The notes beneath the pieces were generated by a model, which saw nothing but the letters and a program-made list of their open reading frames with translations, was not told the DNA's origin and did not search any database. From contig NZ_STGF01000008.1 of assembly GCF_005222705.1 (NCBI RefSeq), forward strand, positions 62,001 through 126,000: a stretch of DNA of 64,000 nucleotides, written 5' to 3'. Shown piece by piece: positions 50,972 to 58,626 of this stretch. Every line of letters begins with the position of its first letter. Position 1 is the first letter of the stretch. A program made the translations under genes and the position numbers. The stretch is from Paenibacillus sp. SY21-1 (lineage in GTDB: Bacteria; Bacillota; Bacilli; Paenibacillales; Paenibacillaceae).

Positions 50972-51811
50972 TCAAAGGCGTTCGATCAACTGTCTTAGCT
51001 TGGTTTCCGTTGTTGATTCCTGAACGGGCGTATAAATGCTGCAGCGTAAATCCGTGGTCCCCTGCACCTGCAAGGAGGTCAAATGGAATTGCATAGGGCC
51101 GACCTTGGCGTGCCTGAATTCGATCAGCACTTCAGGCGCTGTTTTTACCTCGATTTGATTCCATAAAAAAATAAAATCCGGATGTGCCGCTTTCATTTCC
51201 TCCAGAAATAGCTCATACCATTCATCCTCTACGTATTGCCCGTAATACGCGCGAAAAATCGCCAGAAAGCCTTTTGTGAAATGCTCCCAGTTTACAGCCA
51301 GCCGCCTGAACTCCTTCCTTGCGAACAATAGCTGTATCAAGTTGCGCCGATCGCGCGGTATTTGCTCGAAATCCATAAAAACATGCGCAGCCGCTTCGTT
51401 CCAGCCCACAATGGTAAAATGCCGATCCGTAATGATGGTGGGACAATATTTTAATTCTTGCAAAATTCGTTTTAGTGAAGGGCTGATGTCGGTCAATTGC
51501 TCCTGCATCGGCGTGGCTCCGGACGTATTGTCCAGCGCCAGCGCAAATAGATAGTTACGCTCGTCCACGGTTAACTCGAGCGCCGTCGCTACACAATCGA
51601 GCACGGAGGAGGACACTTTAATGTCGCGTCCTTGTTCAAGCCAGGTATACCAGGTGGTGCTGACTCCCGCTAATTGTGCGACTTCCTCACGACGCAGCCC
51701 CGGAGTCCTTCTCCGGCCGCCTGCCGGAAAACCTGCGCGGCCAGGTTCGATTTTTGACCGTTGAGCCTTTAGAAAGCTGGATAATGCCTGCAATCTTGTT
51801 TGATGATTCAT
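50972..51811 (-). CDS. XRE-family regulator with MmyB-like ligand-binding domain
   Basis: The 279-residue protein has an N-terminal helix-turn-helix (about 10-85) with RRTPGLRREEVAQLAGVSTTWYTWLEQGRD, the standard start of this subgroup (core: GLRREEVAQLAGVS). The C-terminal PAS-like domain (about 110-270) has PTIITDRHFTIVGWNEAA and NLIQLLF. In a structurally studied relative (MltR of Chloroflexus) this domain held a fatty acid; that is recalled family knowledge. It is divergent from a FabF paralogue, so a lipid-responsive switch is plausible. GGGGAGC precedes ATG 51811. Confidence 0.87.
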   Translation of the reverse strand: MNHQTRLQALSSFLKAQRSKIEPGRAGFPAGGRRRTPGLRREEVAQLAGVSTTWYTWLEQGRDIKVSSSVLDCVATALELTVDERNYLFALALDNTSGATPMQEQLTDISPSLKRILQELKYCPTIITDRHFTIVGWNEAAAHVFMDFEQIPRDRRNLIQLLFARKEFRRLAVNWEHFTKGFLAIFRAYYGQYVEDEWYELFLEEMKAAHPDFIFLWNQIEVKTAPEVLIEFRHAKVGPMQFHLTSLQVQGTTDLRCSIYTPVQESTTETKLRQLIERL

Positions 51812-51837
51812 ATTTGCTCCCCTTTGCCGCTCTTTAA

Positions 51838-51892
51838 CCTAGTGCCGATTATACTAGGATAAACGACAACTTGTAATAGGATAACTTAAATG
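51838..51892. promoter_or_regulatory. Divergent control region with operator-like repeats
   Basis: CCTAGT (51838-51843) and ACTAGG (51853-51858) form an inverted repeat, and TAGGATAA occurs at 51855 and again about 22 bases later (about 51877), two helical turns apart. TTGTAA (51871-51876) and CATGAT (about 51894-51899) could be the promoter of the FabF-like gene. The XRE protein encoded next door is the likely binder. Confidence 0.45.
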
Positions 51893-51929
51893 CCATGATA
51901 GGTCCAATTACGAATGGGGAGGCTGTACA

Positions 51930-53168
51930 ATGGAGAGGGTCGTCATTACAGGATTAGGCGTGGTTTCGCCATTAGGCAATAGCGTATCTAGCTATTGGGA
52001 GCAATTGAAAGCAGGCGTTTCGGGAGTTGTGCCGATTGATGCGTTTGATACTTCGAGACACCATTCACGAGTAGCGGGGCTCGTTCGGGATTTCCAAGCC
52101 GATGAACGCTTTGGGCGAAAAGAAGCGAGGCGCATGGATCGTTTTGGACAATTTGCACTGGCAGCAGCGGAGCAAGCGTGGGAGGATGCCGGTTTGGACG
52201 CCGCGAAGCTCGATCTGGAACGGGTTGGCGTATACGTCGGCTCCGGGGTTGGAGGCATCCAGACGTTGTCCGATCAAGAGTCGTTGCTTCAAAAAAGAGG
52301 GCCCGAACGCGTCAGTCCCTTGCTGGTGCCGATGATGATAACGAATATGGCTGCAGCCTTGATCAGCATAAGATTTGGCGCGCGCGGTCCATCGATGTCG
52401 CCCGTAACGGCCTGTTCCATCGGAAATACCGCAATCGGAGAAGGCTTTCGTCTTATTGGCTGCGGACATGCGGATGTCGTCGTTGCTGGGGGAGCAGAGG
52501 CGGCGATTACGGAAATTGCCCTTGCCAGCTTCGGCAATGCCACGGCTTTGTCGACGCGCAACGATGAGCCCGCTCGCGCAAGCCGGCCGTTCGACGCGGG
52601 ACGAGACGGTTTCGTTATGGCGGAAGGCGCCGGTATCGTCATGCTGGAGTCGCTGTCCCATGCGCTGCGCAGAAATGCTGCCATCTATGCGGAAGTAATC
52701 GGGTACGGAGCGAGCTCCGACGCCCATCATGTGGTCGCCACGCATCCTGAAGGGGCCGGAGCGTACCAGGCCATGCGTTTGGCGCTGAACGAGGCCGGCA
52801 TCCGCCCGGATGAAGTGGATGTCATTAGCGCACATGCCACTAGCACGAAAATCGGGGATCTGTCGGAAACGCTGGCGATCAAAAGGCTTTTCGGGGAGCA
52901 TGCGTACAACATTCCCGTCACGGCCAATAAGTCGATGACAGGCCACATGCTTGGAGCGGCCAGCGCGGTTGAAGCGATTGCTCTAGTGAAAAGCTTGCAG
53001 GAGGGAGTCATTCCCCCGACCATAAATTATGAACAGAGGGACCCCTTGTGCGATTTGGACTATGTGCCTAATGCCGCCCGCCTTGCCAAGCTGAGCATCG
53101 GACTGTCGAATTCGTTCGGGTTTGGCGGACATAATGCGGTTATCGCAATAAAAAGTTATAATGGCTAA
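51930..53168 (+). CDS. Beta-ketoacyl-ACP synthase II paralogue (FabF-like)
   Basis: The 412-residue condensing enzyme of the KAS-II type has the catalytic triad Cys162 (TACSIG), His302 (SAHATST) and His339 (SMTGHMLG), with Lys334 and the gating SFGFGGHN near the end. It should extend acyl-ACP with malonyl-ACP. A standard fabF lies at 61862, so this is a second copy. It differs from that one in having HATST where HGTST is normal and CSIGNTAIG in place of CATGTHSIG, which may change chain-length or substrate preference. It is divergent from the MmyB-like regulator rather than in the fab operon. Confidence 0.87.
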   Translation: MERVVITGLGVVSPLGNSVSSYWEQLKAGVSGVVPIDAFDTSRHHSRVAGLVRDFQADERFGRKEARRMDRFGQFALAAAEQAWEDAGLDAAKLDLERVGVYVGSGVGGIQTLSDQESLLQKRGPERVSPLLVPMMITNMAAALISIRFGARGPSMSPVTACSIGNTAIGEGFRLIGCGHADVVVAGGAEAAITEIALASFGNATALSTRNDEPARASRPFDAGRDGFVMAEGAGIVMLESLSHALRRNAAIYAEVIGYGASSDAHHVVATHPEGAGAYQAMRLALNEAGIRPDEVDVISAHATSTKIGDLSETLAIKRLFGEHAYNIPVTANKSMTGHMLGAASAVEAIALVKSLQEGVIPPTINYEQRDPLCDLDYVPNAARLAKLSIGLSNSFGFGGHNAVIAIKSYNG

Positions 53169-53242
53169 GTCGAAATCGATAGAGAAGCCAAGGCATGCCT
53201 CCTAACGGCATAAGTCGAGGCATATGGAAAGGGGGGTGAGAG

Positions 53243-54301
53243 TTGCAAGCCCAAAAAAGCTATTTACGACGGCTGCTGCTGGTGGCGCTGCTGACTGCGG
53301 CGGCCATGTGGGGGCTGCTCTACGCCCCTACCCCCTACGTCGTATACGAGCCGGGACTGGCCGTTCCGGCGGCGCCGATGGTCACGGTGGAGGACGGTGA
53401 CGAGTCTGGCGAAGGAGCACTGCTGCTTACGGCCGTCAAGCTGACGGAGCCGAATTTAATGGGAGTTGTCAAGGCGCAATTCGACTCTCGTTTGGATGTG
53501 CGCCTGAAACGTGAGGTGCTGGGCAACTACACGCCCAGGCAATACGCGGAACGGCTGAGCGTTGTCATGCAGGGCTCGCAAAATAATGCGGTCGAGGCCG
53601 CTTATCGCGCTGCAGGCATCGGTTACAAATCGGTAACGGAAGCGATCATCGTCTCCGACGTTCGGCCGCAGCAGCTGCAAACCGCGTCGGCTTTTGTCGC
53701 AGGCGACAAGCTGCTTCAATGGAAGGACGGCGAGCCCTTTGGCACGATTGCCAATTTGCTGGCCGAGCTGAAACGCCTGCAAGGCTCAGCGGACAAAGCG
53801 ACTCTTATCGTGGAACGGGACGGCGGCCAGGCTGAGGTTGAGGTGTATGCGTCGGCCTTCCAGCCTTCCCTCACGGCAGAGCAAATGCTGCGCGTGCTGG
53901 GCATTTCCGAGCTGACGGAGCTCCGGGCTCTCGAGCCGGAGGATGGCCGAAACCGGATTTCAATTGCCGCTGGCGAAATAGGCGGGCCGTCAGCGGGGCT
54001 GGTATTTGCGCTTCAAGCGTTGGATCTGCTGACGGCTGGCGATATGACCGACGGCCACCGGATTGCCGCGACAGGAACGATCACATCAACAGGCGAGGTC
54101 GGTCCTATCGGCGGTGTGCAACAAAAAATTGTCATAGCCAGCGAACAAGGGGCAGAGCTTTTTCTGGTCCCGTCAGCCAATTATAAGGAGGCAAGCGCCA
54201 AGGCCAAGCGGATCGGCACGCAAATGCAGGTGGTGGCGGTCAACACGCTGTCAGAAGCCAAAGAGGCGATACGCTCCTTCAGCGAAAGCGCGGCAGCCTA
54301 G
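53243..54301 (+). CDS. ylbL: YlbL-type PDZ and Lon-protease-domain membrane protein
   Basis: The 352-residue protein has an N-terminal membrane anchor (about 8-28), a PDZ domain (about 135-200) that binds substrate ends, and a C-terminal Lon-type protease domain (about 235-345) with the catalytic dyad Ser250 (GGPSAGL) and Lys295 (GGVQQKI). Relatives are Bacillus YlbL and SepM of streptococci, proteases acting outside the membrane. Start is TTG 53243 with GGGGGG seven bases upstream. The stop codon TAG is formed by the first base of a MITE-like element and its TA target, so the natural C-terminus may have been a little different. Confidence 0.88.
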   Translation: MQAQKSYLRRLLLVALLTAAAMWGLLYAPTPYVVYEPGLAVPAAPMVTVEDGDESGEGALLLTAVKLTEPNLMGVVKAQFDSRLDVRLKREVLGNYTPRQYAERLSVVMQGSQNNAVEAAYRAAGIGYKSVTEAIIVSDVRPQQLQTASAFVAGDKLLQWKDGEPFGTIANLLAELKRLQGSADKATLIVERDGGQAEVEVYASAFQPSLTAEQMLRVLGISELTELRALEPEDGRNRISIAAGEIGGPSAGLVFALQALDLLTAGDMTDGHRIAATGTITSTGEVGPIGGVQQKIVIASEQGAELFLVPSANYKEASAKAKRIGTQMQVVAVNTLSEAKEAIRSFSESAAA

Positions 54302-54461
54302 GGCGTGTCTGAAAACCCGTTCAGAGGCACCTTACACCGCCTTTTCGCCCCCTGCTTCGTTCCGTTTGCTTGATGTACCCCCGGTACACCTTCACAAACG
54401 CGCCTTGCATGGAACGAAAATTCGGCAACATTTGCTGTCCCTAGCGTTCTCAGACACGCCC
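54301..54461. mobile_element. MITE-like element, 161 bp, with TA target duplication
   Basis: The element starts GGGCGTGTCTGAAAAC (54301-54316) and ends with the inverted copy (54446-54461, 15 of 16 matching). It is flanked on both sides by TA (54299-54300, 54462-54463), the target duplication of IS630/Tc1-mariner-type transposition. Inside are nested inverted repeats: CGTTCC with GGAACG, GTTTG with CAAAC, and TGTACC with GGTACA at the tip, so most of it can fold into one long hairpin. It encodes no protein and would need a transposase from elsewhere. It lies between the convergent ylbL and tmcAL genes. Confidence 0.75.
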
Positions 54462-54533
54462 TAGTAAGCTTCTGCCGCTTGCCGCTCATTTTTCCCGCAC
54501 AGTGAGGCAGGGGCGACGCTTTTGCTCAGGCTG

Positions 54534-55835
54534 CTACACTTGCGGATGGCGCGTAACAGGCTTGACCTTGCATGCTTCTGCAGAGGGCCACATAACCGGT
54601 TTGTCGGTATAATCCCGAAAAAGCTCCGCGGGTACAGCAGCCGATGCCGGCAGCGTGCCGAGCATGTATGCGGTGCTGGCTTGGACGTCAAGCTCCAAAA
54701 AAGGGTAGCGCTCGGGAGGCCGCGCCGCGCTGAGCAGTACGGGCAGACGCGCGGTCCGCCGCATGCCGGCGAGCAGCTCGCGCCCCTTGGGGCTAAAGCC
54801 GAGCACGCGGATATAAGCTGCGCCGCTCCGCAGCTTGTCCGTCGTCAGGTCTGCTTTTGTATGCCCCAGCAAGACGGACAATAGCGCCCGCTGCAGCTTC
54901 GTTCGCGTATAGCGCTTCGTTTTGATCGCTGCGAGCAAGGCATCCATTCGCAAAGCATCCAGCTTGGGCAGCGATTGCAAAATACGATGCTCCAGCCCTT
55001 CCGTCATCCCGTGATGCGCGGCTAGCTGCTCCGCCGAGCGGGTCAAAATCGCGTGCAGCAGGGGATGTTCGAACTGCTGCCAGCTGACGAGCTCGCGTCC
55101 TGCGGCGAGCCGCTCTTCCAGCAGGTTCATCGTCGCAGCGGGCACATAGGGGGCTGCCGCTGCAAGCTGCCGCTGCTCAAGCAGCAGCTTGCGGATCGCT
55201 GTTGCGCTGGCAATGCGGCTGTCGCTAGCAGTGCTATCGTGATATTGGGCTTTTTCGCGCGCAAGCGTATATGGCTTCATTGTGCCGCCTAAACGCTTGA
55301 GGGCGAGGAGATAATGCAGGCCAAGCGTATGATTGGGCAAGGCAAACGGAAAGGAAGCGGCCGCTTCAAAGCCTTGTGCGGCAAGGTAAGCGGACACTGC
55401 CTTGCTATAGGCGTCGGGATAGCTGATTCCGGTCGCCAGCAGCTCGGCCAGCAGCGCTTTGAAGGACGGCGGCTCCGCCGCCATCAGCTCCGCCGCGGCT
55501 TCCAGCGGGGCCAGCTCGCCGCTTTCCGTGCCGAAGCAGAAGCTGTCCACGATACCGGTCGCCTCAAGCAGGGAAACGGCGCCGTACGCGAACCATTCGG
55601 CGGCTTGGGTGGCGTAGGCGACAGGGAGTTCTATGACGAGATCGCAGCCTCCTGCCAGCGCCATGCGCGTTCTCGACCATTTATCGAGCAGCGCAGGCTC
55701 GCCGCGCTGCAGGAAATGGCCGCTCATGACCGCGACGACCGCATCCGATTGCGTTATTTTTTTCGATTGCTGCAAATGATAAAGGTGTCCGTTATGGAAC
55801 GGGTTATATTCGACGATGAGTCCAACCGCGCGCAT
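54534..55835 (-). CDS. tmcAL: tRNA(Met) cytidine acetate ligase
   Basis: The 433-residue nucleotidyltransferase-like enzyme (YlbM in Bacillus) activates acetate with ATP and acetylates the wobble cytidine of elongator tRNA-Met. The first residues AVGLIVEYNPFHNGHLYHL include the H-x-G-H nucleotide motif (FHNGH); MSGHFLQRGEPALLDKWSR and GCDLVIELPVAYATQ are strong family blocks. Start is ATG 55835: GGAGGGG lies about ten bases upstream, while ATG 55844 directly abuts it. It is transcribed against ylbL; the MITE separates the two 3' ends. Confidence 0.9.
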   Translation of the reverse strand: MRAVGLIVEYNPFHNGHLYHLQQSKKITQSDAVVAVMSGHFLQRGEPALLDKWSRTRMALAGGCDLVIELPVAYATQAAEWFAYGAVSLLEATGIVDSFCFGTESGELAPLEAAAELMAAEPPSFKALLAELLATGISYPDAYSKAVSAYLAAQGFEAAASFPFALPNHTLGLHYLLALKRLGGTMKPYTLAREKAQYHDSTASDSRIASATAIRKLLLEQRQLAAAAPYVPAATMNLLEERLAAGRELVSWQQFEHPLLHAILTRSAEQLAAHHGMTEGLEHRILQSLPKLDALRMDALLAAIKTKRYTRTKLQRALLSVLLGHTKADLTTDKLRSGAAYIRVLGFSPKGRELLAGMRRTARLPVLLSAARPPERYPFLELDVQASTAYMLGTLPASAAVPAELFRDYTDKPVMWPSAEACKVKPVTRHPQV

Positions 55836-55979
55836 CTGGTCCATCCCCTCCGCATAAATTGTATCTACTATACCATAGCGCAAGCCTTTAATGCTTGCTA
55901 CATACGGTTACGAAGCAGAGTTGCAGGGCAGTGGCGTGTCGTTTGAATGGAAGGCGTCAAGCAAACGCGTGTGAAAATG

Positions 55980-56009
55980 TTGACAAAACGGTAGGCTGCT
56001 AGATATAAT
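55980..56009 (+). promoter_or_regulatory. Strong sigma-A promoter for yceD-rpmF
   Basis: TTGACA (55980-55985) and TATAAT (56004-56009), both perfect, are 18 bases apart and 27 bases before the yceD start. Confidence 0.85.
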
Positions 56010-56035
56010 AATCTTTGTTTGTTTGGGGTGATGGA

Positions 56036-56557
56036 ATGCAGTTTCATGTACAAGAAACGATGTCGAAAGCGTTGAAAACGTCAATCGACCAGCAGCTTGA
56101 CGTCAGCGCCCTATTCAAGGGACGCGCAGACGCAGACTGTGCAGGACCGCTGCACGTATCGCTTCAGGTAACCGGGCATGAGGGCTTTATCGCGGCTGAT
56201 GGCGTGCTCGCCATCGATTTGGAGCAAGCTTGCTCGCGCTGTCTGGAACCGGTGCGCAGCCACATCGAAATTCCTTTCTCCGAGATGTTCAAGCCGGCGG
56301 ATACCACATTCGTAAGCGAACAGTTTACGGAGGATGAAATTAGCGATTTTGTCGAAGTGGAGTCGGATAAATTGGATCTTGAGCCTTATGTGAATGAGGC
56401 GGTTGAGCTTTCCATACCGTACGCCCCGCTTTGCAGCGAACAATGTAAAGGGCTTTGTCCGTCCTGCGGACAAAACTTAAATCAGCAAACATGCGGTTGC
56501 GATACAGGCAAGATCGATGTCCGCTTCGCAGCGCTGAAAGATTTATTCAAGGAATAG
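56036..56557 (+). CDS. yceD: YceD-family (DUF177) protein, ribosome/lipid-operon partner
   Basis: The 173-residue protein (YlbN in Bacillus) has CSRCLEPV in the middle and a C-terminal cysteine cluster [15 protein letters not shown] and CGC, which probably binds zinc. In many bacteria it stands directly before rpmF and is implicated in 23S rRNA or ribosome maturation. ATG 56036 has GGGGTG six bases upstream. It shares the promoter at 55980 with rpmF, which starts 31 bases after its stop. Confidence 0.88.
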   Translation: MQFHVQETMSKALKTSIDQQLDVSALFKGRADADCAGPLHVSLQVTGHEGFIAADGVLAIDLEQACSRCLEPVRSHIEIPFSEMFKPADTTFVSEQFTEDEISDFVEVESDKLDLEPYVNEAVELSIPYAPLCSEQCKGLCPSCGQNLNQQTCGCDTGKIDVRFAALKDLFKE

Positions 56558-56588
56558 CGCGATTGATTTTTTGAAGGAGGTGTTAAAC

Positions 56589-56762
56589 ATGGCAGTACCT
56601 CAACGTAGAACGTCCAAGACACGCCGCGACAAACGTCGTACGCATTTCAAACTGGCGATTCCGGGCATGGTGAAATGCGAGCAGTGCGGAGAGCACAAGC
56701 TGGCTCACCACGTATGCAAAGTTTGTGGATATTACAAAACGAAAGAGATTATTTCCCAATAA
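56589..56762 (+). CDS. rpmF: 50S ribosomal protein L32
   Basis: The 57-residue protein starts [20 protein letters not shown], the L32 N-terminus that reaches into the ribosome core. It keeps both cysteine pairs (CEQC and CKVC), so it is the zinc-binding form. AAGGAGG sits eight bases before ATG 56589. A GGCTGCG/CGCAGCC hairpin (56770-56788) follows the stop, then a terminator at 56827. Confidence 0.95.
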   Translation: MAVPQRRTSKTRRDKRRTHFKLAIPGMVKCEQCGEHKLAHHVCKVCGYYKTKEIISQ

Positions 56763-56826
56763 TCTCCCAGGCTGCGCTTGACGCAGCCCTGCAGCGGATA
56801 CCGCTTGGGTCCGCAGTACTTAGTTG

Positions 56827-56861
56827 AGTAGCACTTCATCTTTGGATGGGGTGCTACTTTT
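56827..56861 (+). terminator. Terminator after rpmF
   Basis: AGTAGCAC (56827-56834) pairs with GTGCTACT (56851-56858), followed by T to 56861. Confidence 0.7.
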
Positions 56862-56890
56862 GCATTACCCAACAAGTTTTGCGCTGTCCA

Positions 56891-56941
56891 TTGCGCTTGG
56901 CTTTATTTTTATATATACTTGCTTAGTACCAGGTGATAATA
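56891..56941 (+). promoter_or_regulatory. fapR operon promoter with FapR operator
   Basis: TTGCGC (56891-56896), 17 bases and TATACT (56914-56919) form the promoter. Just behind lies TTAGTACC-AGG-TGATAA (56923-56939). The left half is identical to the FapR box TTAGTACC known from Bacillus and the right half is a near match. FapR bound here would block initiation; malonyl-CoA releases it. Confidence 0.75.
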
Positions 56942-57046
56942 TCAAGTCATATACATACAGGATCGCATGGCGAAAGGCGGTAGTAGGCGCCTCTCCCCGA
57001 GCCTGTTTTCATATTCGCAGGGAAGGTGGTGCCGGTCATCGAACGA

Positions 57047-57643
57047 ATGCCCAAACGGCAGCGGCATCAGCAGCTTGCCCGGTTAATCGAAGATAATCCG
57101 TTTATAACGGATCGGGAGCTCACGCGACTGCTCAAGGTCAGCATCCAGACCGTACGGCTGGATCGGATGGAGCTTGGCATCCCTGAGCTTAGGGAACGGC
57201 TCAAGCTGATGGCGGAGCGCTCCTACGATTCCGTCAGGTCGCTGCCCTTGCATGAGGTGATCGGCGACATCGTTGATTTGGAGCTGGATAAAAGCGGGAT
57301 CTCCGTTTTTGAAATTCGCGAGGAGCATGTGTTTTCAAGAACCGGCATCGCCCGCGGCCATCATGTGTTTGCGCAAGCCAACTCGTTGGCCGTCGCCGTT
57401 ATCGACGATGAGATCGCCCTTACGATTACGGCGGATATCCGCTTTATAAGGCCGGTTAAGCTTGGGGAGAAATGTATTGCAAAAGCATATGTGCGATCCA
57501 TCTCCGGCGAGCGGAGCAAGGCAAAGGTCGAGCTTTTTACCTATGTAGGGGATGAAATGGTGTTTCAAGGGAATTTTGTGATCTTCCGGTCCGCGGGAGA
57601 GCAGGGCACCGAAGGAGGAAACGAACGTGCGGATCGCAATTGA
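57047..57643 (+). CDS. fapR: Fatty-acid and phospholipid synthesis regulator FapR
   Basis: In this ~198-residue repressor of lipid synthesis genes the N-terminal DeoR-like helix-turn-helix has PFITDRELTRLLKVSIQTVRLDRMELGIPELRER (core: VSIQTVRLDRMELGIPELRE). A C-terminal hot-dog domain (from about 70) binds malonyl-CoA, with HHVFAQANSLAVAV near 105-120. The start is not certain: ATG 57047 matches the usual N-terminus but has no good ribosome site; GTG 57026 and 57029 abut GGAAGG. It overlaps plsX by 17 bases and has its own operator upstream, giving feedback control of the whole operon. Confidence 0.9.
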   Translation: MPKRQRHQQLARLIEDNPFITDRELTRLLKVSIQTVRLDRMELGIPELRERLKLMAERSYDSVRSLPLHEVIGDIVDLELDKSGISVFEIREEHVFSRTGIARGHHVFAQANSLAVAVIDDEIALTITADIRFIRPVKLGEKCIAKAYVRSISGERSKAKVELFTYVGDEMVFQGNFVIFRSAGEQGTEGGNERADRN

Positions 57644-58616
57644 TGCCATGGGCGGAGATCATGCGCCGGCTTTGATCGTCAAAGGGGCGCTGGAGGCCGC
57701 TGCGCAGTGGCCGGATACGGAGCTGCTGCTTGTCGGCGATACGGCGGCAATCGAGGCTCATATTACGGGGCCTAAGCCTTCCAATATTGTTATTTGTCAT
57801 GCGGACGATGTCATCGGGGCCGATGACGAGCCTGTCAAGGCTGTACGCAGAAAAAAGGGCGCATCGATGGTCGTCGCCGGCCAGCTGCTGCGCGAGAAGC
57901 AGGCTGATGCGATGCTTTCGGCGGGCAATACGGGGGCGCTGATGGCGACAGGTTTGCTGGTTGTGGGACGTTTGGACGGCATTGAGCGTCCGGCGCTGGC
58001 GCCTATGATGCCGACTATGGACGACGTGGGCGTGCTTGCGCTTGACCTAGGCGCGAATATGGACGCCAAGCCCGAGCATTTGCTGCAATATGCGATTATG
58101 GGCAGCATCTACCGCTCGAAGGTTCACGGGCTGGAGAAGCCGCGAGTCGGCTTGCTCAATGTCGGCACCGAGGCGAAAAAGGGCAATGAGATAACGAAAG
58201 CCGCTTATGATCTGCTTGGCGAAGCGCCGATCCATTTTATCGGCAACGTCGAAGCGAGAGATGTGCTGAGCCGCAATTGCGACGTGCTCGTATGCGACGG
58301 GTTTGCCGGCAACATTATGCTGAAAGCGATGGAAGGCGCGGCCGGCACTATTTTTACGGAGCTGAAGGGCGCTTTCGGACACTCGCTCTTGACGAAGCTG
58401 GCTGCGGCTATCATGCTGCCTAGGCTCAAAACGCTCAAGAAGAAGATGGATTACAAGGAGCACGGCGGTGCTCCGTTGCTGGGTCTTAACGGATTGGTTG
58501 TGAAATGTCACGGCTCGTCCGATGTGGTTGCGGTGAAAAATGCGGTGCGGCAAGCGCGCATCGCCATTCAAGGCAAGCTGATTGAATCGATCGCGGCCGA
58601 AATCAACGGGAAATGA
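57627..58616 (+). CDS. plsX: Phosphate acyltransferase PlsX
   Basis: The 329-residue enzyme converts acyl-ACP to acyl-phosphate, which PlsY then uses to start phospholipid synthesis. The N-terminus RIAIDAMGGDHAP, the SAGNTGALMA loop (about 99-108), LDLGANMDAKPEHL and CDGFAGNIMLKAMEG are strong family blocks. GTG 57627 lies after GGAGG within the fapR reading frame. It is the second gene of the FapR operon and links fatty-acid synthesis to membrane lipids. Confidence 0.94.
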   Translation: MRIAIDAMGGDHAPALIVKGALEAAAQWPDTELLLVGDTAAIEAHITGPKPSNIVICHADDVIGADDEPVKAVRRKKGASMVVAGQLLREKQADAMLSAGNTGALMATGLLVVGRLDGIERPALAPMMPTMDDVGVLALDLGANMDAKPEHLLQYAIMGSIYRSKVHGLEKPRVGLLNVGTEAKKGNEITKAAYDLLGEAPIHFIGNVEARDVLSRNCDVLVCDGFAGNIMLKAMEGAAGTIFTELKGAFGHSLLTKLAAAIMLPRLKTLKKKMDYKEHGGAPLLGLNGLVVKCHGSSDVVAVKNAVRQARIAIQGKLIESIAAEINGK

Positions 58617-58626
58617 GTGTGTCATT

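Noticed and set aside
51838-51858. FapR box in front of the FabF paralogue
   Set aside because: TAGTGCC and TACTAG resemble the half-sites but their spacing is two bases too long; an XRE operator is more likely.
54300-54463. Simple bidirectional terminator between ylbL and tmcAL
   Set aside because: The 161-bp length, long terminal repeats and TA duplication fit a MITE better; there is no T-run at the stem ends.
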